The notes below the pieces were generated by a model. That model did no database searches and was not told the origin of the DNA. It saw nothing but the letters and a program-made list of their open reading frames with translations. The position numbers and the translations under genes were made by a program. Below, piece after piece: positions 48,166-63,900 of a stretch of DNA of 64,000 nt (positions within the stretch are counted from its first letter, which is position 1; the number at the start of each line of letters is the position of its first letter). This DNA comes from Tipula vernalis (lineage: Eukaryota; Arthropoda; Insecta; Diptera; Tipulidae), in assembly GCA_958295665.1 (NCBI GenBank), contig OY282558.1, positions 46,066,389 through 46,130,388 of the forward strand. Direction: 5' to 3'.

Positions 48166-51118
48166 TTGTGGGCTATAGCACAGTTGATTTTCAATAAAAT
48201 TGAATTTTCTAAGAAATGTTTAGAAATAATCGAGCAATCAAAATGCAAATTGTCACAGCAATTAGAGGTCCCGAAACCTATGGATAGAGGTATCAACCAT
48301 CGTAATCGGAGCATTTTAGATTTTAGCCGCCCAAAAACTTGTGGGCTATAGCACAGTTGATTTTCAATAAAATTGAATTTTCTAAGAAATGTTTAGAAAT
48401 AATCGAGCAAACAAAATGAAAATTATCACAGCAATTACAGGTCCCGAAACCTATTGATAGAGGTATCAACCATCGTAATCGGAGCATTTCAGATTTTAGC
48501 CGCCCAAAAACTTGTGGGCTATAGCACAGTTGATTTTCAATAAAATTGAATTTTCTAAGAAATGTTTAGAAATAATCGAGCAATCAGAATGCAAATTATC
48601 ACAGCAATTACAGGTCCCGAAACCTATGGATAGAGGTATCAACCATCGTAATCGGAGCATTTTAGATTTTAGCCGCCCAAAAACTTGTGGGCTATAGCAC
48701 AGTTGATTTTCAATAAAATTGAATTTTCTAAGAAATGTTTAGAAATAATCGAGCAATCAAAATGCAAATTGTCACAGCAATTAGAGGTCCCGAAACCTAT
48801 GGATAGAGGTATCAACCATCGTAATCGGAGCATTTTAGATTTTAGCCGCCCAAAAACTTGTGGGCTATAGCACAGTTGATTTTCAATAAAATTGAATTTT
48901 CTAAGAAATGTTTAGAAATAATCGAGCAAACAAAATGAAAATTATCACAGCAATTACAGGTCCCGAAACCTATTGATAGAGGTATCAACCATCGTAATCG
49001 GAGCATTTTAGATTTTAGCCGCCCAAAAACTTGTGGGCTATAGCACAGTTGATTTTCAATAAAATTGAATTTTCTAAGAAATGTTTAGAAATAATCGAGC
49101 AATCAGAATGCAAATTATCACAGCAATTACAGGTCCCGAAACCTATTGATAGAGGTATCAACCATCGTAATCGGAGCATTTCAGATTTTAGCCGCCCAAA
49201 AACTTGTGGGCTATAGCACAGTTGATTTTCAATAAAATTGAATTTTCTAAGAAATGTTTAGAAATAATCGAGCAATCAAAATGCAAATTGTCACAGCAAT
49301 TAGAGGTCCTAAAACCTATGGATAGAGGTATCAACCATCGTAATCGGAGCATTTTAGATTTTAGCCGCCCAAAAACTTGTGGGCTATAGCACAGTTGATT
49401 TTCAATAAAATTGAATTTTCTAAGAAATGTTTAGAAATAATCGAGCAAACAAAATGAAAATTATCACAGCAATTACAGGTCCCGAAACCTATTGATAGAG
49501 GTATCAACCATCGTAATCGGAGCATTTCAGATTTTAGCCGCCCAAAAACTTGTGGGCTATAGCACAGTTGATTTTCAATAAAATTGAATTTTCTAAGAAA
49601 TGTTTAGAAATAATCGAGCAATCAAAATGCAAATTGTCACAGCAATTAGAGGTCCCAAAACCTATGGATAGAGGTATCAACCATCGTAATCGGAGCATTT
49701 TAGATTTTAGCCGCCCAAAAACTTGTGGGCTATAGCACAGTTGTATTCAATAAAATTGAATTTTCTAAGAAATGTTTAGAAATAATCGAGCAATCAAAAT
49801 GCAAATTGTCACAGCAATTAGAGGTCCCGAAACCTATGGATAGAGGTATCAACCATCGTAATCGGAGCATTTTAGATTTTAGCCGCCCAAAAACTTGTGG
49901 GCTATAGCACAGTTGATTTTCAATAAAATTGAATTTTCTAAGAAATGTTTAGAAATAATCGAGCAATCAAAATGCAAATTATCACAGCAATTACAGGTCC
50001 CGAAACCTATGGATAGAGGTATCAACCATCGTAATCGGAGCATTTTAGATTTTAGCCGCCCAAAAACTTGTGGGCTATAGCACAGTTGATTTTCAATAAA
50101 ATTGAATTTTCTAAGAAATGTTTAGAAATAATCGAGCAATCAAAATGCAAATTATCACAGCAATTACAGGTCCCGAAACCTATGGATAGAGGTATCAACC
50201 ATCGTAATCGGAGCATTTTAGATTTTAGCCGCCCAAAAACTTGTGGGCTATAGCACAGTTGATTTTCAATAAAATTGAATTTTCTAAGAAATGTTTAGAA
50301 ATAATCGAGCAATCAAAATGCAAATTGTCACAGCAATTACAGGTCCCGAAACCTATGGATAGAGGTATCAACCATCGTAATCGGAGCATTTTAGATTTTA
50401 GCCGCCCAAAAACTTGTGGGCTATAGCACAGTTGATTTTCAATAAAATTGAATTTTCTAAGAAATGTTTAGAAATAATCGAGCAATCAAAATGCAAATTA
50501 TCACAGCAATTACAGGTCCCGAAACCTATGGATAGAGGTATCAACCATCGTAATCGGAGCATTTTAGATTTTAGCCGCCCAAAAACTTGTGGGCTATAGC
50601 ACAGTTGATTTTCAATAAAATTGAATTTTCTAAGAAATGTTTAGAAATAATCGAGCAAACAAAATGAAAATTATCACAGCAATTACAGGTCCCGAAACCT
50701 ATTGATAGAGGTATCAACCATCGTAATCGGAGCATTTCAGATTTTAGCCGCCCAAAAACTTGTGGGCTATAGCACAGTTGATTTTCAATAAAATTGAATT
50801 TTCTAAGAAATGTTTAGAAATAATCGAGCAATCAAAATGCAAATTATCACAGCAATTACAGGTCCCAAAACCTATTGATAGAGGTATCAACCATCGTAAT
50901 CGGAGCATTTTAGATTTTAGCCGCCCAAAAACTTGTGGGCTATAGCACAGTTGATTTTCAATAAAATTGAATTTTCTAAGAAATGTTTAGAAATAATCGA
51001 GCAATCAAAATGCAAATTGTCACAGCAATTAGAGGTCCCGAAACCTATGGATAGAGGTATCAACCATCGTAATCGGAGCATTTTAGATTTTAGCCGCCCA
51101 AAAACTTGTGGGCTATAG

Positions 51119-51964
51119 CACAGTTGATTTTCAATAAAATTGAATTTTCTAAGAAATGTTTAGAAATAATCGAGCAAACAAAATGAAAATTATCACAGCA
51201 ATTACAGGTCCCGAAACCTATGGATAGAGGTATCAACCATCGTAATCGGAGCATTTTAGATTTTAGCCGCCCAAAAACTTGTGGGCTATAGCACAGTTGA
51301 TTTTCAATAAAATTGAATTTTCTAAGAAATGTTTAGAAATAATCGAGCAAACAAAATGAAAATTATCACAGCAATTACAGGTCCCAAAACCTATTGATAG
51401 AGGTATCAACCATCGTAATCGGAGCATTTCAGATTTTAGCCGCCCAAAAACTTGTGGGCTATAGCACAGTTGATTTTCAATAAAATTGAATTTTCTAAGA
51501 AATGTTTAGAAATAATCGAGCAAACAAAATGAAAATTATCACAGCAATTACAGGTCCCGAAACCTATTGATAGAGGTATCAACCATCGTAATCGGAGCAT
51601 TTCAGATTTTAGCCGCCCAAAAACTTGTGGGCTATAGCACAGTTGATTTTCAATAAAATTGAATTTTCTAAGAAATGTTTAGAAATAATCGAGCAAACAA
51701 AATGAAAATTATCACAGCAATTACAGGTCCCGAAACCTATTGATAGAGGTATCAACCATCGTAATCGGAGCATTTCAGATTTTAGCCGCCCAAAAACTTG
51801 TGGGCACAGTTGATTTTCAATAAAATTGAATTTTCTAAGAAATGTTTAGAAATAATCGAGCAAACAAAATAAAAATTATCACAGCAATTACAGGTCCCGA
51901 AACCTATTGATAGAGGTATCAACCATCGTAATCGGAGCATTTCAGATTTTAGCCGCCCAAAAAC
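51119..51964. repeat. Run of five consecutive T-type monomers
   Basis: Five monomers in a row carry gagcaaacaaaatgaaaatt (one aaaataaaaatt), a type that otherwise occurs singly between A and B copies. One of them lost 6 bp (gtgggcacag, about 51805). A local homogenisation event. Confidence 0.85.
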
Positions 51965-54900
51965 TTGTGGGCTATAGCACAGTTGATTTTCAATAAAATT
52001 GAATTTTCTAAGAAATGTTTAGAAATAATCGAGCAATCAAAATGCAAATTGTCACAGCAATTAGAGGTCCCGAAACCTATGGATAGAGTTATCAACCATC
52101 GTAATCGGAGCATTTTAGATTTTAGCCGCCCAAAAACTTGTGGGCTATAGCACAGTTGATTTTCAATAAAATGGAATTTTCTAAGAAATGTTTAGAAATA
52201 ATCGAGCAATCAGAATGCAAATTATCACAGCATTTACAGGTCCCGAAACCTATTGATAGAGGTATCAACCATCGTAATCGGAGCATTTCAGATTTTAGCC
52301 GCCCAAAAACTTGTGGGCTATAGCACAGTTGATTTTCAATAAAATTGAATTTTCTAAGAAATGTTTAGAAATAATCGAGCAAACAAAATGAAAATTATCA
52401 CAGCAATTACAGGTCCCGAAACCTATTGATAGAGGTATCAACCATCGTAATCGGAGCATTTTAGATTTTAGCCGCCCAAAAACTTGTGGGCTATAGCACA
52501 GTTGATTTTCAATAAAATTGAATTTTCTAAGAAATGTTTAGAAATAATCGAGCAATCAAAATGCAAATTATCACAGCAATTACAGGTCCCGAAACCTATT
52601 GATAGAGGTATCAACCATCGTAATCGGAGCATTTTAGATTTTAGCCGCCCAAAAACTTGTGGGCTATAGCACAGTTGATTTTCAATAAAATGGAATTTTC
52701 TAAGAAATGTTTAGAAATAATCGAGCAATCAGAATGCAAATTATCACAGCATTTACAGGTCCCGAAACCTATTGATAGAGGTATCAACCATCGTAATCGG
52801 AGCATTTCAGATTTTAGCCGCCCAAAAACTTGTGGGCTATAGCACAGTTGATTTTCAATAAAATTGAATTTTCTAAGAAATGTTTAGAAATAATCGAGCA
52901 ATCAGAATGCAAATTATCACAGCAATTACAGGTCCCGAAACCTATTGATAGAGGTATCAACCATCGTAATCGGAGCATTTTAGATTTTAGCCGCCCAAAA
53001 ACTTGTGGGCTATAGCACAGTTGATTTTCAATAAAATTGAATTTTCTAAGAAATGTTTAGAAATAATCGAGCAATCAAAATGCAAATTATCACAGCAATT
53101 ACAGGTCCCGAAACCTATTGATAGAGGTATCAACCATCGTAATCGGAGCATTTTAGATTTTAGCCGCCCAAAAACTTGTGGGCTATAGCACAGTTGATTT
53201 TCAATAAAATTGAATTTTCTAAGAAATGTTTAGAAATAATCGAGCAATCAAAATGCAAATTGTCACAGCAATTAGAGGTCCCAAAACCTATGGATAGAGG
53301 TATCAACCATCGTAATCGGAGCATTTTAGATTTTAGCCGCCCAAAAACTTGTGGGCTATAGCACAGTTGATTTTCAATAAAATTGAATTTTCTAAGAAAT
53401 GTTTAGAAATAATCGAGCAATCAAAATGCAAATTATCACAGCAATTACAGGTCCCGAAACCTATTGATAGAGGTATCAACCATCGTAATCGGAGCATTTT
53501 AGCCGCCCAAAAACTTGTGGGCTATAGCACAGTTGATTTTCAATAAAATTGAATTTTCTAAGAAATGTTTAGAAATAATCGAGCAATCAAAATGCAAATT
53601 ATCACAGCAATTACAGGTCCCGAAACCTATTGATAGAGGTATCAACCATCGTAATCGGAGCATTTTAGATTTTAGCCGCCCAAAAACTTGTGGGCTATAG
53701 CACAGTTGATTTTCAATAAAATTGAATTTTCTAAGAAATGTTAAGAGATAATCGAGCAATCAAAATGCAAATTGTCACAGCAATTAGAGGTCCCGAAACC
53801 TATGGATAGAGGTATCAACCATCGTAATCGGAGCATTTTAGATTTTAGCCGCCCAAAAACTTGTGGGCTATAGCACAGTTGATTTTCAATAAAATTGAAT
53901 TTTCTAAGAAATGTTTAGAAATAATCGAGCAAACAAAATGAAAATTATCACAGCAATTACAGGTCCCGAAACCTATTGATAGAGGTATCAACCATCGTAA
54001 TCGGAGCATTTCAGATTTTAGCCGCCCAAAAACTTGTGGGCTATAGCACAGTTGATTTTCAATAAAATTGAATTTTCTAAGAAATGTTTAGAAATAATCG
54101 AGCAATCAAAATGCAAATTGTCACAGCAATTAGAGGTCCCGAAACCTATGGATAGAGGTATCAACCATCGTAATCGGAGCATTTTAGATTTTAGCCGCCC
54201 AAAAACTTGTGGGCTATAGCACAGTTGATTTTCAATAAAATTGAATTTTCTAAGAAATGTTTAGAAATAATCGAGCAAACAAAATGAAAATTATCACAGC
54301 AATTACAGGTCCCGAAACCTATTGATAGAGGTATCAACCATCGTAATCGGAGCATTTCAGATTTTAGCCACCCAAAAACTTGTGGGCTATAGCACAGTTG
54401 ATTTTCAATAAAATTGAATTTTCTAAGAAATGTTTAGAAATAATCGAGCAAACAAAATGAAAATTATCACAGCAATTACAGGTCCCGAAACCTATTGATA
54501 GAGGTATCAACCATCGTAATCGGAGCATTTCAGATTTTAGCCGCCCAAAAACTTGTGGGCTATAGCACAGTTGATTTTCAATAAAATTGAATTTTCTAAG
54601 AAATGTTTAGAAATAATCGAGCAATCAAAATGCAAATTGTCACAGCAATTAGAGGTCCCGAAACCTATGGATAGAGGTATCAACCATCGTAATCGGAGCA
54701 TTTTAGATTTTAGCCGCCCAAAAACTTGTGGGCTATAGCACAGTTGATTTTCAATAAAATTGAATTTTCTAAGAAATGTTTAGAAATAATCGAGCAAACA
54801 AAATGAAAATTATCACAGCAATTACAGGTCCCGAAACCTATTGATAGAGGTATCAACCATCGTAATCGGAGCATTTTAGATTTTAGCCGCCCAAAAACTT

Positions 54901-57659
54901 GTGGGCTATAGCACAGTTGATTTTCAATAAAATTGAATTTTCTAAGAAATGTTTAGAAATAATCGAGCAATCAAAATGCAAATTATCACAGCAATTACAG
55001 GTCCCGAAACCTATTGATAGAGGTATCAACCATCGTAATCGGAGCATTTTAGATTTTAGCCGCCCAAAAACTTGTGGGCTATAGCACAGTTGATTTTCAA
55101 TAAAATGGAATTTTCTAAGAAATGTTTAGAAATAATCGAGCAATCAGAATGCAAATTATCACAGCAATTACAGGTCCCGAAACCTATTGATAGAGGTATC
55201 AACCATCGTAATCGGAGCATTTTAGATTTTAGCCGCCCAAAAACTTGTGGGCTATAGCACAGTTGATTTTCAATAAAATTGAATTTTCTAAGAAATGTTT
55301 AGAAATAATCGAGCAATCAGAATGCAAATTATCACAGCAATTACAGGTCCCGAAACCTATTGATAGAGGTATCAACCATCGTAATCGGAGCATTTTAGAT
55401 TTTAGCCGCCCAAAAACTTGTGGGCTATAGCACAGTTGATTTTCAATAAAATTGAATTTTCTAAGAAATGTTTAGAAATAATCGAGCAATCAAAATGCAA
55501 ATTGTCACAGCAATTAGAGGTCCCAAAACCTATGGATAGAGGTATCAACCATCGTAATCGGAGCATTTTAGATTTTAGCCGCCCAAAAACTTGTGGGCTA
55601 TAGCACAGTTGATTTTCAATAAAATTGAATTTTCTAAGAAATGTTTAGAAATAATCGAGCAATCAAAATGCAAATTATCACAGCAATTACAGGTCCCGAA
55701 ACCTATTGATAGAGGTATCAACCATCGTAATCGGAGCATTTTAGATTTTAGCCGCCCAAAAACTTGTGGGCTATAGCACAGTTGATTTTCAATAAAATTG
55801 AATTTTCTAAGAAATGTTTAGAAATAATCGAGCAATCAGAATGCAAATTATCACAGCAATTACAGGTCCCGAAACCTATTGATAGAGGTATCAACCATCG
55901 TAATCGGAGCATTTCAGATTTTAGCCGCCCAAAAACTTGTGGGCTATAGCACAGTTGATTTTCAATAAAATTGAATTTTCTAAGAAATGTTTAGAAATAA
56001 TCGAGCAAACAAAATGAAAATTATCACAGCAATTACAGGTCCCGAAACCTATTGATAGAGGTATCAACCATCGTAATCGGAGCATTTTAGGTTTTAGCCG
56101 CCCAAAAACTTGTGGGCTATAGCACAGTTGATTTTCAATAAAATTGAATTTTCTAAGAAATGTTTAGAAATAATCGAGCAATCAAAATGCAAATTGTCAC
56201 AGCAATTAGAGGTCCCGAAACCTATGGATAGAGGTATCAACCATCGTAATCGGAGCATTTTAGATTTTAGCCGCCCAAAAACTTGTGGGCTATAGCACAG
56301 TTGATTTTCAATAAAATTGAATTTTCTAAGAAATGTTTAGAAATAATCGAGCAATCAAAATGCAAATTGTCACAGCAATTAGAGGTCCCGAAACCTATGG
56401 ATAGAGGTATCAACCATCGTAATCGGAGCATTTTAGATTTTAGCCGCCCAAAAACTTGTGGGCTATAGCACAGTTGATTTTCAATAAAATTGAATTTTCT
56501 AAGAAATGTTTAGAAATAATCGAGCAATCAAAATGCAAATTATCACAGCAATTACAGGTCCCAAAACCTATTGATAGAGGTATCAACCATCGTAATCGGA
56601 GCATTTTAGATTTTAGCCGCCCAAAAACTTGTGGGCTATAGCACAGTTGATTTTCAATAAAATTGAATTTTCTAAGAAATGTTTAGAAATAATCGAGCAA
56701 TCAAAATGCAAATTATCACAGCAATTACAGGTCCCGAAACCTATTGATAGAGGTATCAACCATCGTAATCGGAGCATTTCAGATTTTAGCCGCCCAAAAA
56801 CTTGTGGGCTATAGCACAGTTGATTTTCAATAAAATTGAATTTTCTAAGAAATGTTTAGAAATAATCGAGCAATCAAAATGCAAATTATCACAGCAATTA
56901 CAGGTCCCGAAACCTATTGATAGAGGTATCAACCATCGTAATCGGAGCATTTCAGATTTTAGCCGCCCAAAAACTTGTGGGCTATAGCACAGTTGATTTT
57001 CAATAAAATTGAATTTTCTAAGAAATGTTTAGAAATAATCGAGCAATCAAAATGCAAATTATCACAGCAATTACAGGTCCCGAAACCTATTGATAGAGGT
57101 ATCAACCATCGTAATCGGAGCATTTTAGATTTTAGCCGCCCAAAAACTTGTGGGCTATAGCACAGTTGATTTTCAATAAAATTGAATTTTCTAAGAAATG
57201 TTTAGAAATAATCGAGCAATCAAAATGCAAATTGTCACAGCAATTAGAGGTCCCAAAACCTATGGATAGAGGTATCAACCATCGTAATCGGAGCATTTTA
57301 GATTTTAGCCGCCCAAAAACTTGTGGCACAGTTGATTTTCAATAAAATTGAATTTTCTAAGAAATGTTTAGAAATAATCGAGCAATCAAAATGCAAATTA
57401 TCACAGCAATTACAGGTCCCGAAACCTATTGATAGAGGTATCAACCATCGTAATCGGAGCATTTTAGATTTTAGCCGCCCAAAAACTTGTGGGCTATAGC
57501 ACAGTTGATTTTCAATAAAATTGAATTTTCTAAGAAATGTTTAGAAATAATCGAGCAATCAGAATGCAAATTATCACAGCAATTACAGGTCCCGAAACCT
57601 ATTGATAGAGGTATCAACCATCGTAATCGGAGCATTTCAGATTTTAGCCGCCCAAAAAC

Positions 57660-60600
57660 TTGTGGGCTATAGCACAGTTGATTTTCAATAAAATTGAATT
57701 TTCTAAGAAATGTTTAGAAATAATCGAGCAATCAAAATGCAAATTGTCACAGCAATTAGAGGTCCCAAAACCTATGGATAGAGGTATCAACCATCGTAAT
57801 CGGAGCATTTTAGATTTTAGCCGCCCAAAAACTTGTGGGCTATAGCACAGTTGATTTTCAATAAAATTGAATTTTCTAAGAAATGTTTAGAAATAATCGA
57901 GCAATCAGAATGCAAATTGTCACAGCAATTACAGGTCCCGAAACCTATTGATAGAGGTATCAACCATCGTAATCGGAGCATTTTAGATTTTAGCCGCCCA
58001 AAAACTTGTGGGCTATAGCACAGTTGATTTTCAATAAAATTGAATTTTCTAAGAAATGTTTAGAAACAATCGAGCAATCAAAATGCAAATTATCACAGCA
58101 ATTACAGGCTCCGAAACCTATTGATAGAGGTATCAACCATCGTAATCGGAGCATTTCAGATTTTAGCCGCCCAAAAACTTGTGGGCTATAGCACAGTTGA
58201 TTTTCAATAAAATTGAATTTTCTAAGAAATGTTTAGAAATAATCGAGCAATCAAAATGCAAATTGTCACAGCAATTAGAGGTCCCAAAACCTATGGATAG
58301 AGGTATCAACCATCGTAATCGGAGCATTTTAGATTTTAGCCGCCCAAAAACTTGTGGGCTATAGCACAGTTGATTTTCAATAAAATTGTATTTTCTAACA
58401 AATGTTTAGAAATAATCGAGCAATCAGAATGCAAATTGTCACAGCAATTACAGGTCCCGAAACCTATTGATAGAGGTATCAACCATCGTAATCGGAGCAT
58501 TTTAGATTTTAGCCGCCCAAAAACTTGTGGGCTATAGCACAGTTGATTTTCAATAAAATTGAATTTTCTAAGAAATGTTTAGAAATAATCGAGCAATCAA
58601 AATGCAAATTATCACAGCAATTAGAGGTCCCAAAACCTATGGATAGAGGTATCAACCATCGTAATCGGAGCATTTTAGATTTTAGCCGCCCAAAAACTTG
58701 TGGGCTATAGCACAGTTGATTTTCAATAAAATTGAATTTTCTAAGAAATGTTTAGAAATAATCGAGCAATCAAAATGCAAATTGTCACAGCAATTAGAGG
58801 TCCCGAAACCTATGGATAGAGGTATCAACCATCGTAATCGGAGCATTTTAGATTTTAGCCGCCCAAAAACTTGTGGGCTATAGCACAGTTGATTTTCAAT
58901 AAAATTGAATTTTCTAAGAAATGTTTAGAAATAATCGAGCAAACAAAATGAAAATTATCACAGCAATTACAGGTCCCAAAACCTATTGATAGAGGTATCA
59001 ACCATCGTAATCGGAGCATTTTAGATTTTAGCCGCCCAAAAACTTGTGGGCTATAGCACAGTTGATTTTCAATAAAATTGAATTTTCTAAGAAATGTTTA
59101 GAAATAATCGAGCAATCAAAATGCAAATTGTCACAGCAATTAGAGGTCCCAAAACCTATGGATAGAGGTATCAACCATCGTAATCGGAGCATTTTAGATT
59201 TTAGCCGCCCAAAAACTTGTGGGCTATAGCACAGTTGATTTTCAATAAAATTGAATTTTCTAAGAAATGTTTAGAAATAATCGAGCAATCAGAATGCAAA
59301 TTATCACAGCAATTACAGGTCCCGAAACCTATTGATAGAGGTATCAACCATCGTAATCGGAGCATTTTAGATTTTAGCCGCCCAAAAACTTGTGGGCTAT
59401 AGCACAGTTGATTTTCAATAAAATTGAATTTTCTAAGAAATGTTTAGAAATAATCGAGCAATCAAAATGCAAATTGTCACAGCAATTAGAGGTCCCGAAA
59501 CCTATGGATAGAGGTATCAACCATCGTAATCGGAGCATTTTAGATTTTAGCCGCCCAAAAACTTGTGGGCTATAGCACAGTTGATTTTCAATAAAATTGA
59601 ATTTTCTAAGAAATGTTTAGAAATAATCGAGCAACCAAAATGCAAATTATCACAGCAATTACAGGTCCCGAAACCTATTGATAGAGGTATCAACCATCGT
59701 AATCGGAGCATTTTAGATTTTAGCCGCCCAAAAACTTGTGGGCTATAGCACAGTTGATTTTCAATAAAATTGAATTTTCTAAGAAATGTTTAGAAATAAT
59801 TGAGCAATCAGAATGCAAATTATCACAGCAATTACAGGTCCCGAAACCTATTGATAGAGGTATCAACCATCGTAATCGGAGCATTTCAGATTTTAGCCGC
59901 CCAAAAACTTGTGCGCTATAGCACAGTTGATTTTCAATAAAATTGAATTTTCTAAGAAATGTTTAGAAATAATCGAGCAATCAAAATGCAAATTGTCACA
60001 GCAATTAGAGGTCCCGAAAACTATGGATAGAGGTATCAACCATCGTAATCGGAGCATTTTAGATTTTAGCCGCCCAAAAACTTGTGGGCTATAGCACAGT
60101 TGATTTTCAATAAAATTGAATTTTCTAAGAAATGTTTAGAAATAATCGAGCAATCAGAATGCAAATTGTCACAGCAATTACAGGTCCCGAAACCTATTGA
60201 TAGAGGTATCAACCATCGTAATCGGAGCATTTTAGATTTTAGCCGCCCAAAAACTTGTGGGCTATAGCACAGTTGATTTTCAATAAAATTGAATTTTCTA
60301 AGAAATGTTTAGAAATAATCGAGCAATCAAAATGCAAATTATCACAGCAATTACAGGCTCCGAAACCTATTGATAGAGGTATCAACCATCGTAATCGGAG
60401 CATTTCAGATTTTAGCCGCCCAAAAACTTGTGGGCTATAACACAGTTGATTTTCAATAAAATTGAATTTTCTAAGAAATGTTTAGAAATAATCGAGCAAT
60501 CAAAATGCAAATTGTCACAGCAATTAGAGGTCCCGAAACCTATTGATAGAGGTATCAACCATCGTAATCGGAGCATTTTAGATTTTAGCCGCCCAAAAAC

Positions 60601-61811
60601 TTGTGGGCTATAGCACAGTTGATTTTCAATAAAATTGAATTTTCTAAGAAATGTTTAGAAATAATCGAGCAATCAAAATGCAAATTATCACAGCAATTAC
60701 AGGTCCCGAAACCTATGGATAGAGGTATCAACCATCGTAATCGGAGCATTTTAGATTTTAGCCGCCCAAAAACTTGTGGGCTATAGCACAGTTGATTTTC
60801 AATAAAATTGAATTTTCTAAGAAATGTTTAGAAATAATCGAGCAATCAAAATGCAAATTGTCACAGCAATTAGAGGTCCCGAAACCTATGGATAGAGGTA
60901 TCAACCATCGTAATCGGAGCATTTTAGATTTTAGCCGCCCAAAAACTTGTGGGCTATAGCACAGTTGATTTTCAATAAAATTGAATTTTCTAAGAAATGT
61001 TTAGAAATAATCGAGCAAACAAAATGAAAATTATCACAGCAATTACAGGTCCCAAAACCTATTGATAGAGGTATCAACCATCGTAATCGGAGCATTTTAG
61101 ATTTTAGCCGCCCAAAAACTTGTGGGCTATAGCACAGTTGATTTTCAATAAAATTGAATTTTCTAAGAAATGTTTAGAAATAATCGAGCAATCAAAATGC
61201 AAATTGTCACAGCAATTAGAGGTCCCGAAACCTATGGATAGAGGTATCAACCATCGTAATCGGAGCATTTTAGATTTTAGCCGCCCAAAAACTTGTGGGC
61301 TATAGCACAGTTGATTTTCAATAAAATTGAATTTTCTAAGAAATGTTTAGAAATAATCGAGCAATCAGAATGCAAATTATCACAGCAATTAGAGGTCCCG
61401 AAACCTATTGATAGAGGTATCAACCATCGTAATCGGAGCATTTTAGATTTTAGCCGCCCAAAAACTTGTGGGCTATAGCACAGTTGATTTTCAATAAAAT
61501 TGAATTTTCTAAGAAATGTTTAGAAATAATCGAGCAATCAAAATGCAAATTATCACAGCAATTACAGGCTCCGAAACCTATTGATAGAGGTATCAACCAT
61601 CGTAATCGGAGCATTTCAGATTTTAGCCGCCCAAAAACTTGTGGGCTATATCACAGTTGATTTTCAATAAAATTGAATTTTCTAAGAAATGTTTAGAAAT
61701 AATCGAGCAATCAAAATGCAAATTGTCACAGCAATTAGAGGTCCCAAAACCTATGGATAGAGGTATCAACCATCGTAATCGGAGCATTTTAGATTTTAGC
61801 CGCCCAAAAAC
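57660..61811. repeat. Satellite higher-order block marked by acaggctccgaaacc monomers
   Basis: A rare monomer with acaggctccg occurs at 58006, 60255 and 61466, each time preceded by a gcaatcagaatg copy and followed by a gtcacagcaattagagg copy. The spacing is 2,249 bp (13 units) and 1,211 bp (7 units), so the higher-order unit varies in length. Confidence 0.75.
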
Positions 61812-62849
61812 TTGTGGGCTATAGCACAGTTGATTTTCAATAAAATTGAATTTTCTAAGAAATGTTTAGAAATAATCGAGCAATCAGAATGCAAATTGTC
61901 ACAGCAATTACAGGTCCCGAAACCTATTGATAGAGGTATCAACCATCGTAATCGGAGCATTTTAGATTTTAGCCGCCCAAAAACTTGTGGGCTATAGCAC
62001 AGTTGATTTTCAATAAAATTGAATTTTCTAAGAAATGTTTAGAAATAATCGAGCAATCAAAATGCAAATTATCACAGCAATTACAGGTCCCGAAACCTAT
62101 TGATAGAGGTATCAACCATCGTAATCGGAGCATTTTAGATTTTAGCCGCCCAAAAACTTGTGGGCTATAGCACAGTTGATTTTCAATAAAATTGAATTTT
62201 CTAAGAAATGTTTAGAAATAATCGAGCAATCAAAATGCAAATTGTCACAGCAATTAGAGGTCCCGAAACCTATGGATAGAGGTATCAACCATCGTAATCG
62301 GAGCATTTTAGATTTTAGCCGCCCAAAAACTTGTGGGCTATAGCACAGTTGATTTTCAATAAAATTGAATTTTCTAAGAAATGTTTAGAAATAATCGAGC
62401 AAACAAAATGAAAATTATCACAGCAATTACAGGTCCCAAAACCTATTGATAGAGGTATCAACCATCGTAATCGGAGCATTTTAGATTTTAGCCGCCCAAA
62501 AACTTGTGGGCTATAGCACAGTTGATTTTCAATAAAATTGAATTTTCTAAGAAATGTTTAGAAATAATCGAGCAATCAAAATGCAAATTGTCACAGCAAT
62601 TAGAGGTCCCAAAACATATGGATAGAGGTATCAACCATCGTAATCGGAGCATTTTAGATTTTAGCCGCCCAAAAACTTGTGGGCTATAGCACAGTTGATT
62701 TTCAATAAAATTGAATTTTCTAAGAAATGTTTAGAAATAATCGAGCAATCAGAATGCAAATTATCACAGCAATTACAGGTCCCGAAACCTATTGATAGAG
62801 GTATCAACCATCGTAATCGGAGCATTTTAGATTTTAGCCGCCCAAAAAC

Positions 62850-63900
62850 TTGTGGGCTATAGCACAGTTGATTTTCAATAAAATTGAATTTTCTAAGAAA
62901 TGTTTAGAAATAATCGAGCAATCAAAATGCAAATTGTCACAGCAATTAGAGGTCCCGAAACCTATGGATAGAGGTATCAACCATCGTAATCGGAGCATTT
63001 TAGATTTTAGCCGCCCAAAAACTTGTGGGCTATAGCACAGTTGATTTTCAATAAAATTGAATTTTCTAAGAAATGTTTAGAAATAATCGAGCAATCAAAA
63101 TGCAAATTGTCACAGCAATTAGAGGTCCTGAAACCTATTGATAGAGGTATCAACCATCGTAATCGGAGCATTTTAGATTTTAGCCGCCCAAAAACTTGTG
63201 GGCTATAGCACAGTTGATTTTCAATAAAATTGAATTTTCTAAGAAATGTTTAGAAATAATCGAGCAATCAAAATGCAAATTGTCACAGCAATTAGAGGTC
63301 CCGAAACCTATGGATAGAGGTATCAACCATCGTAATCGGAGCATTTTAGATTTTAGCCGCCCAAAAACTTGTGGGCTATAGCACAGTTGATTTTCAATAA
63401 AATTGAATTTTCTAAGAAATGTTTAGAAATAATCGAGCAATCAAAATGCAAATTGTCACAGCTATTAGAGGTCCTGAAACCTATTGATAGAGGTATCAAC
63501 CATCGTAATCGGAGCATTTTAGATTTTAGCCGCCCAAAAACTTGTGGGCTTTAGCACAGTTGATTTTCAATAAAATTGAATTTTCTAAGAAATGTTTAGA
63601 AATAATCGAGCAATCAAAATGCAAATTGTCACAGCAATTAGAGGTCCCGAAACCTATGGATAGAGGTATCAACCATCGTAATCGGAGCATTTTAGATTTT
63701 AGCCGCCCAAAAACTTGTGGGCTATAGCACAGTTGATTTTCAATAAAATTGAATTTTCTAAGAAATGTTTAGAAATAATCGAGCAATCAAAATGCAAATT
63801 GTCACAGCAATTAGAGGTCCTGAAACCTATTGATAGAGGTATCAACCATCGTAATCGGAGCATTTTAGATTTTAGCCGCCCAAAAACTTGTGGGCTATAG
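62850..63900. repeat. Dimeric (346-bp) higher-order repeat at the right edge
   Basis: A-type monomers with tatggatag (62850, 63196, 63542) alternate strictly with aggtcctgaaacctattgatag monomers (63023, 63369, 63715), giving a 346-bp period. The alternation ends at the last, incomplete B-type copy. Confidence 0.85.

Noticed and set aside
9683..63900. More than 200 open frames of about 61 codons on the plus strand and several longer ones on the minus strand across the satellite
   Set aside because: They start on TTG, repeat with every monomer, overlap the next copy by 13 bp and change frame because 173 is not divisible by three. Coding is not supported.
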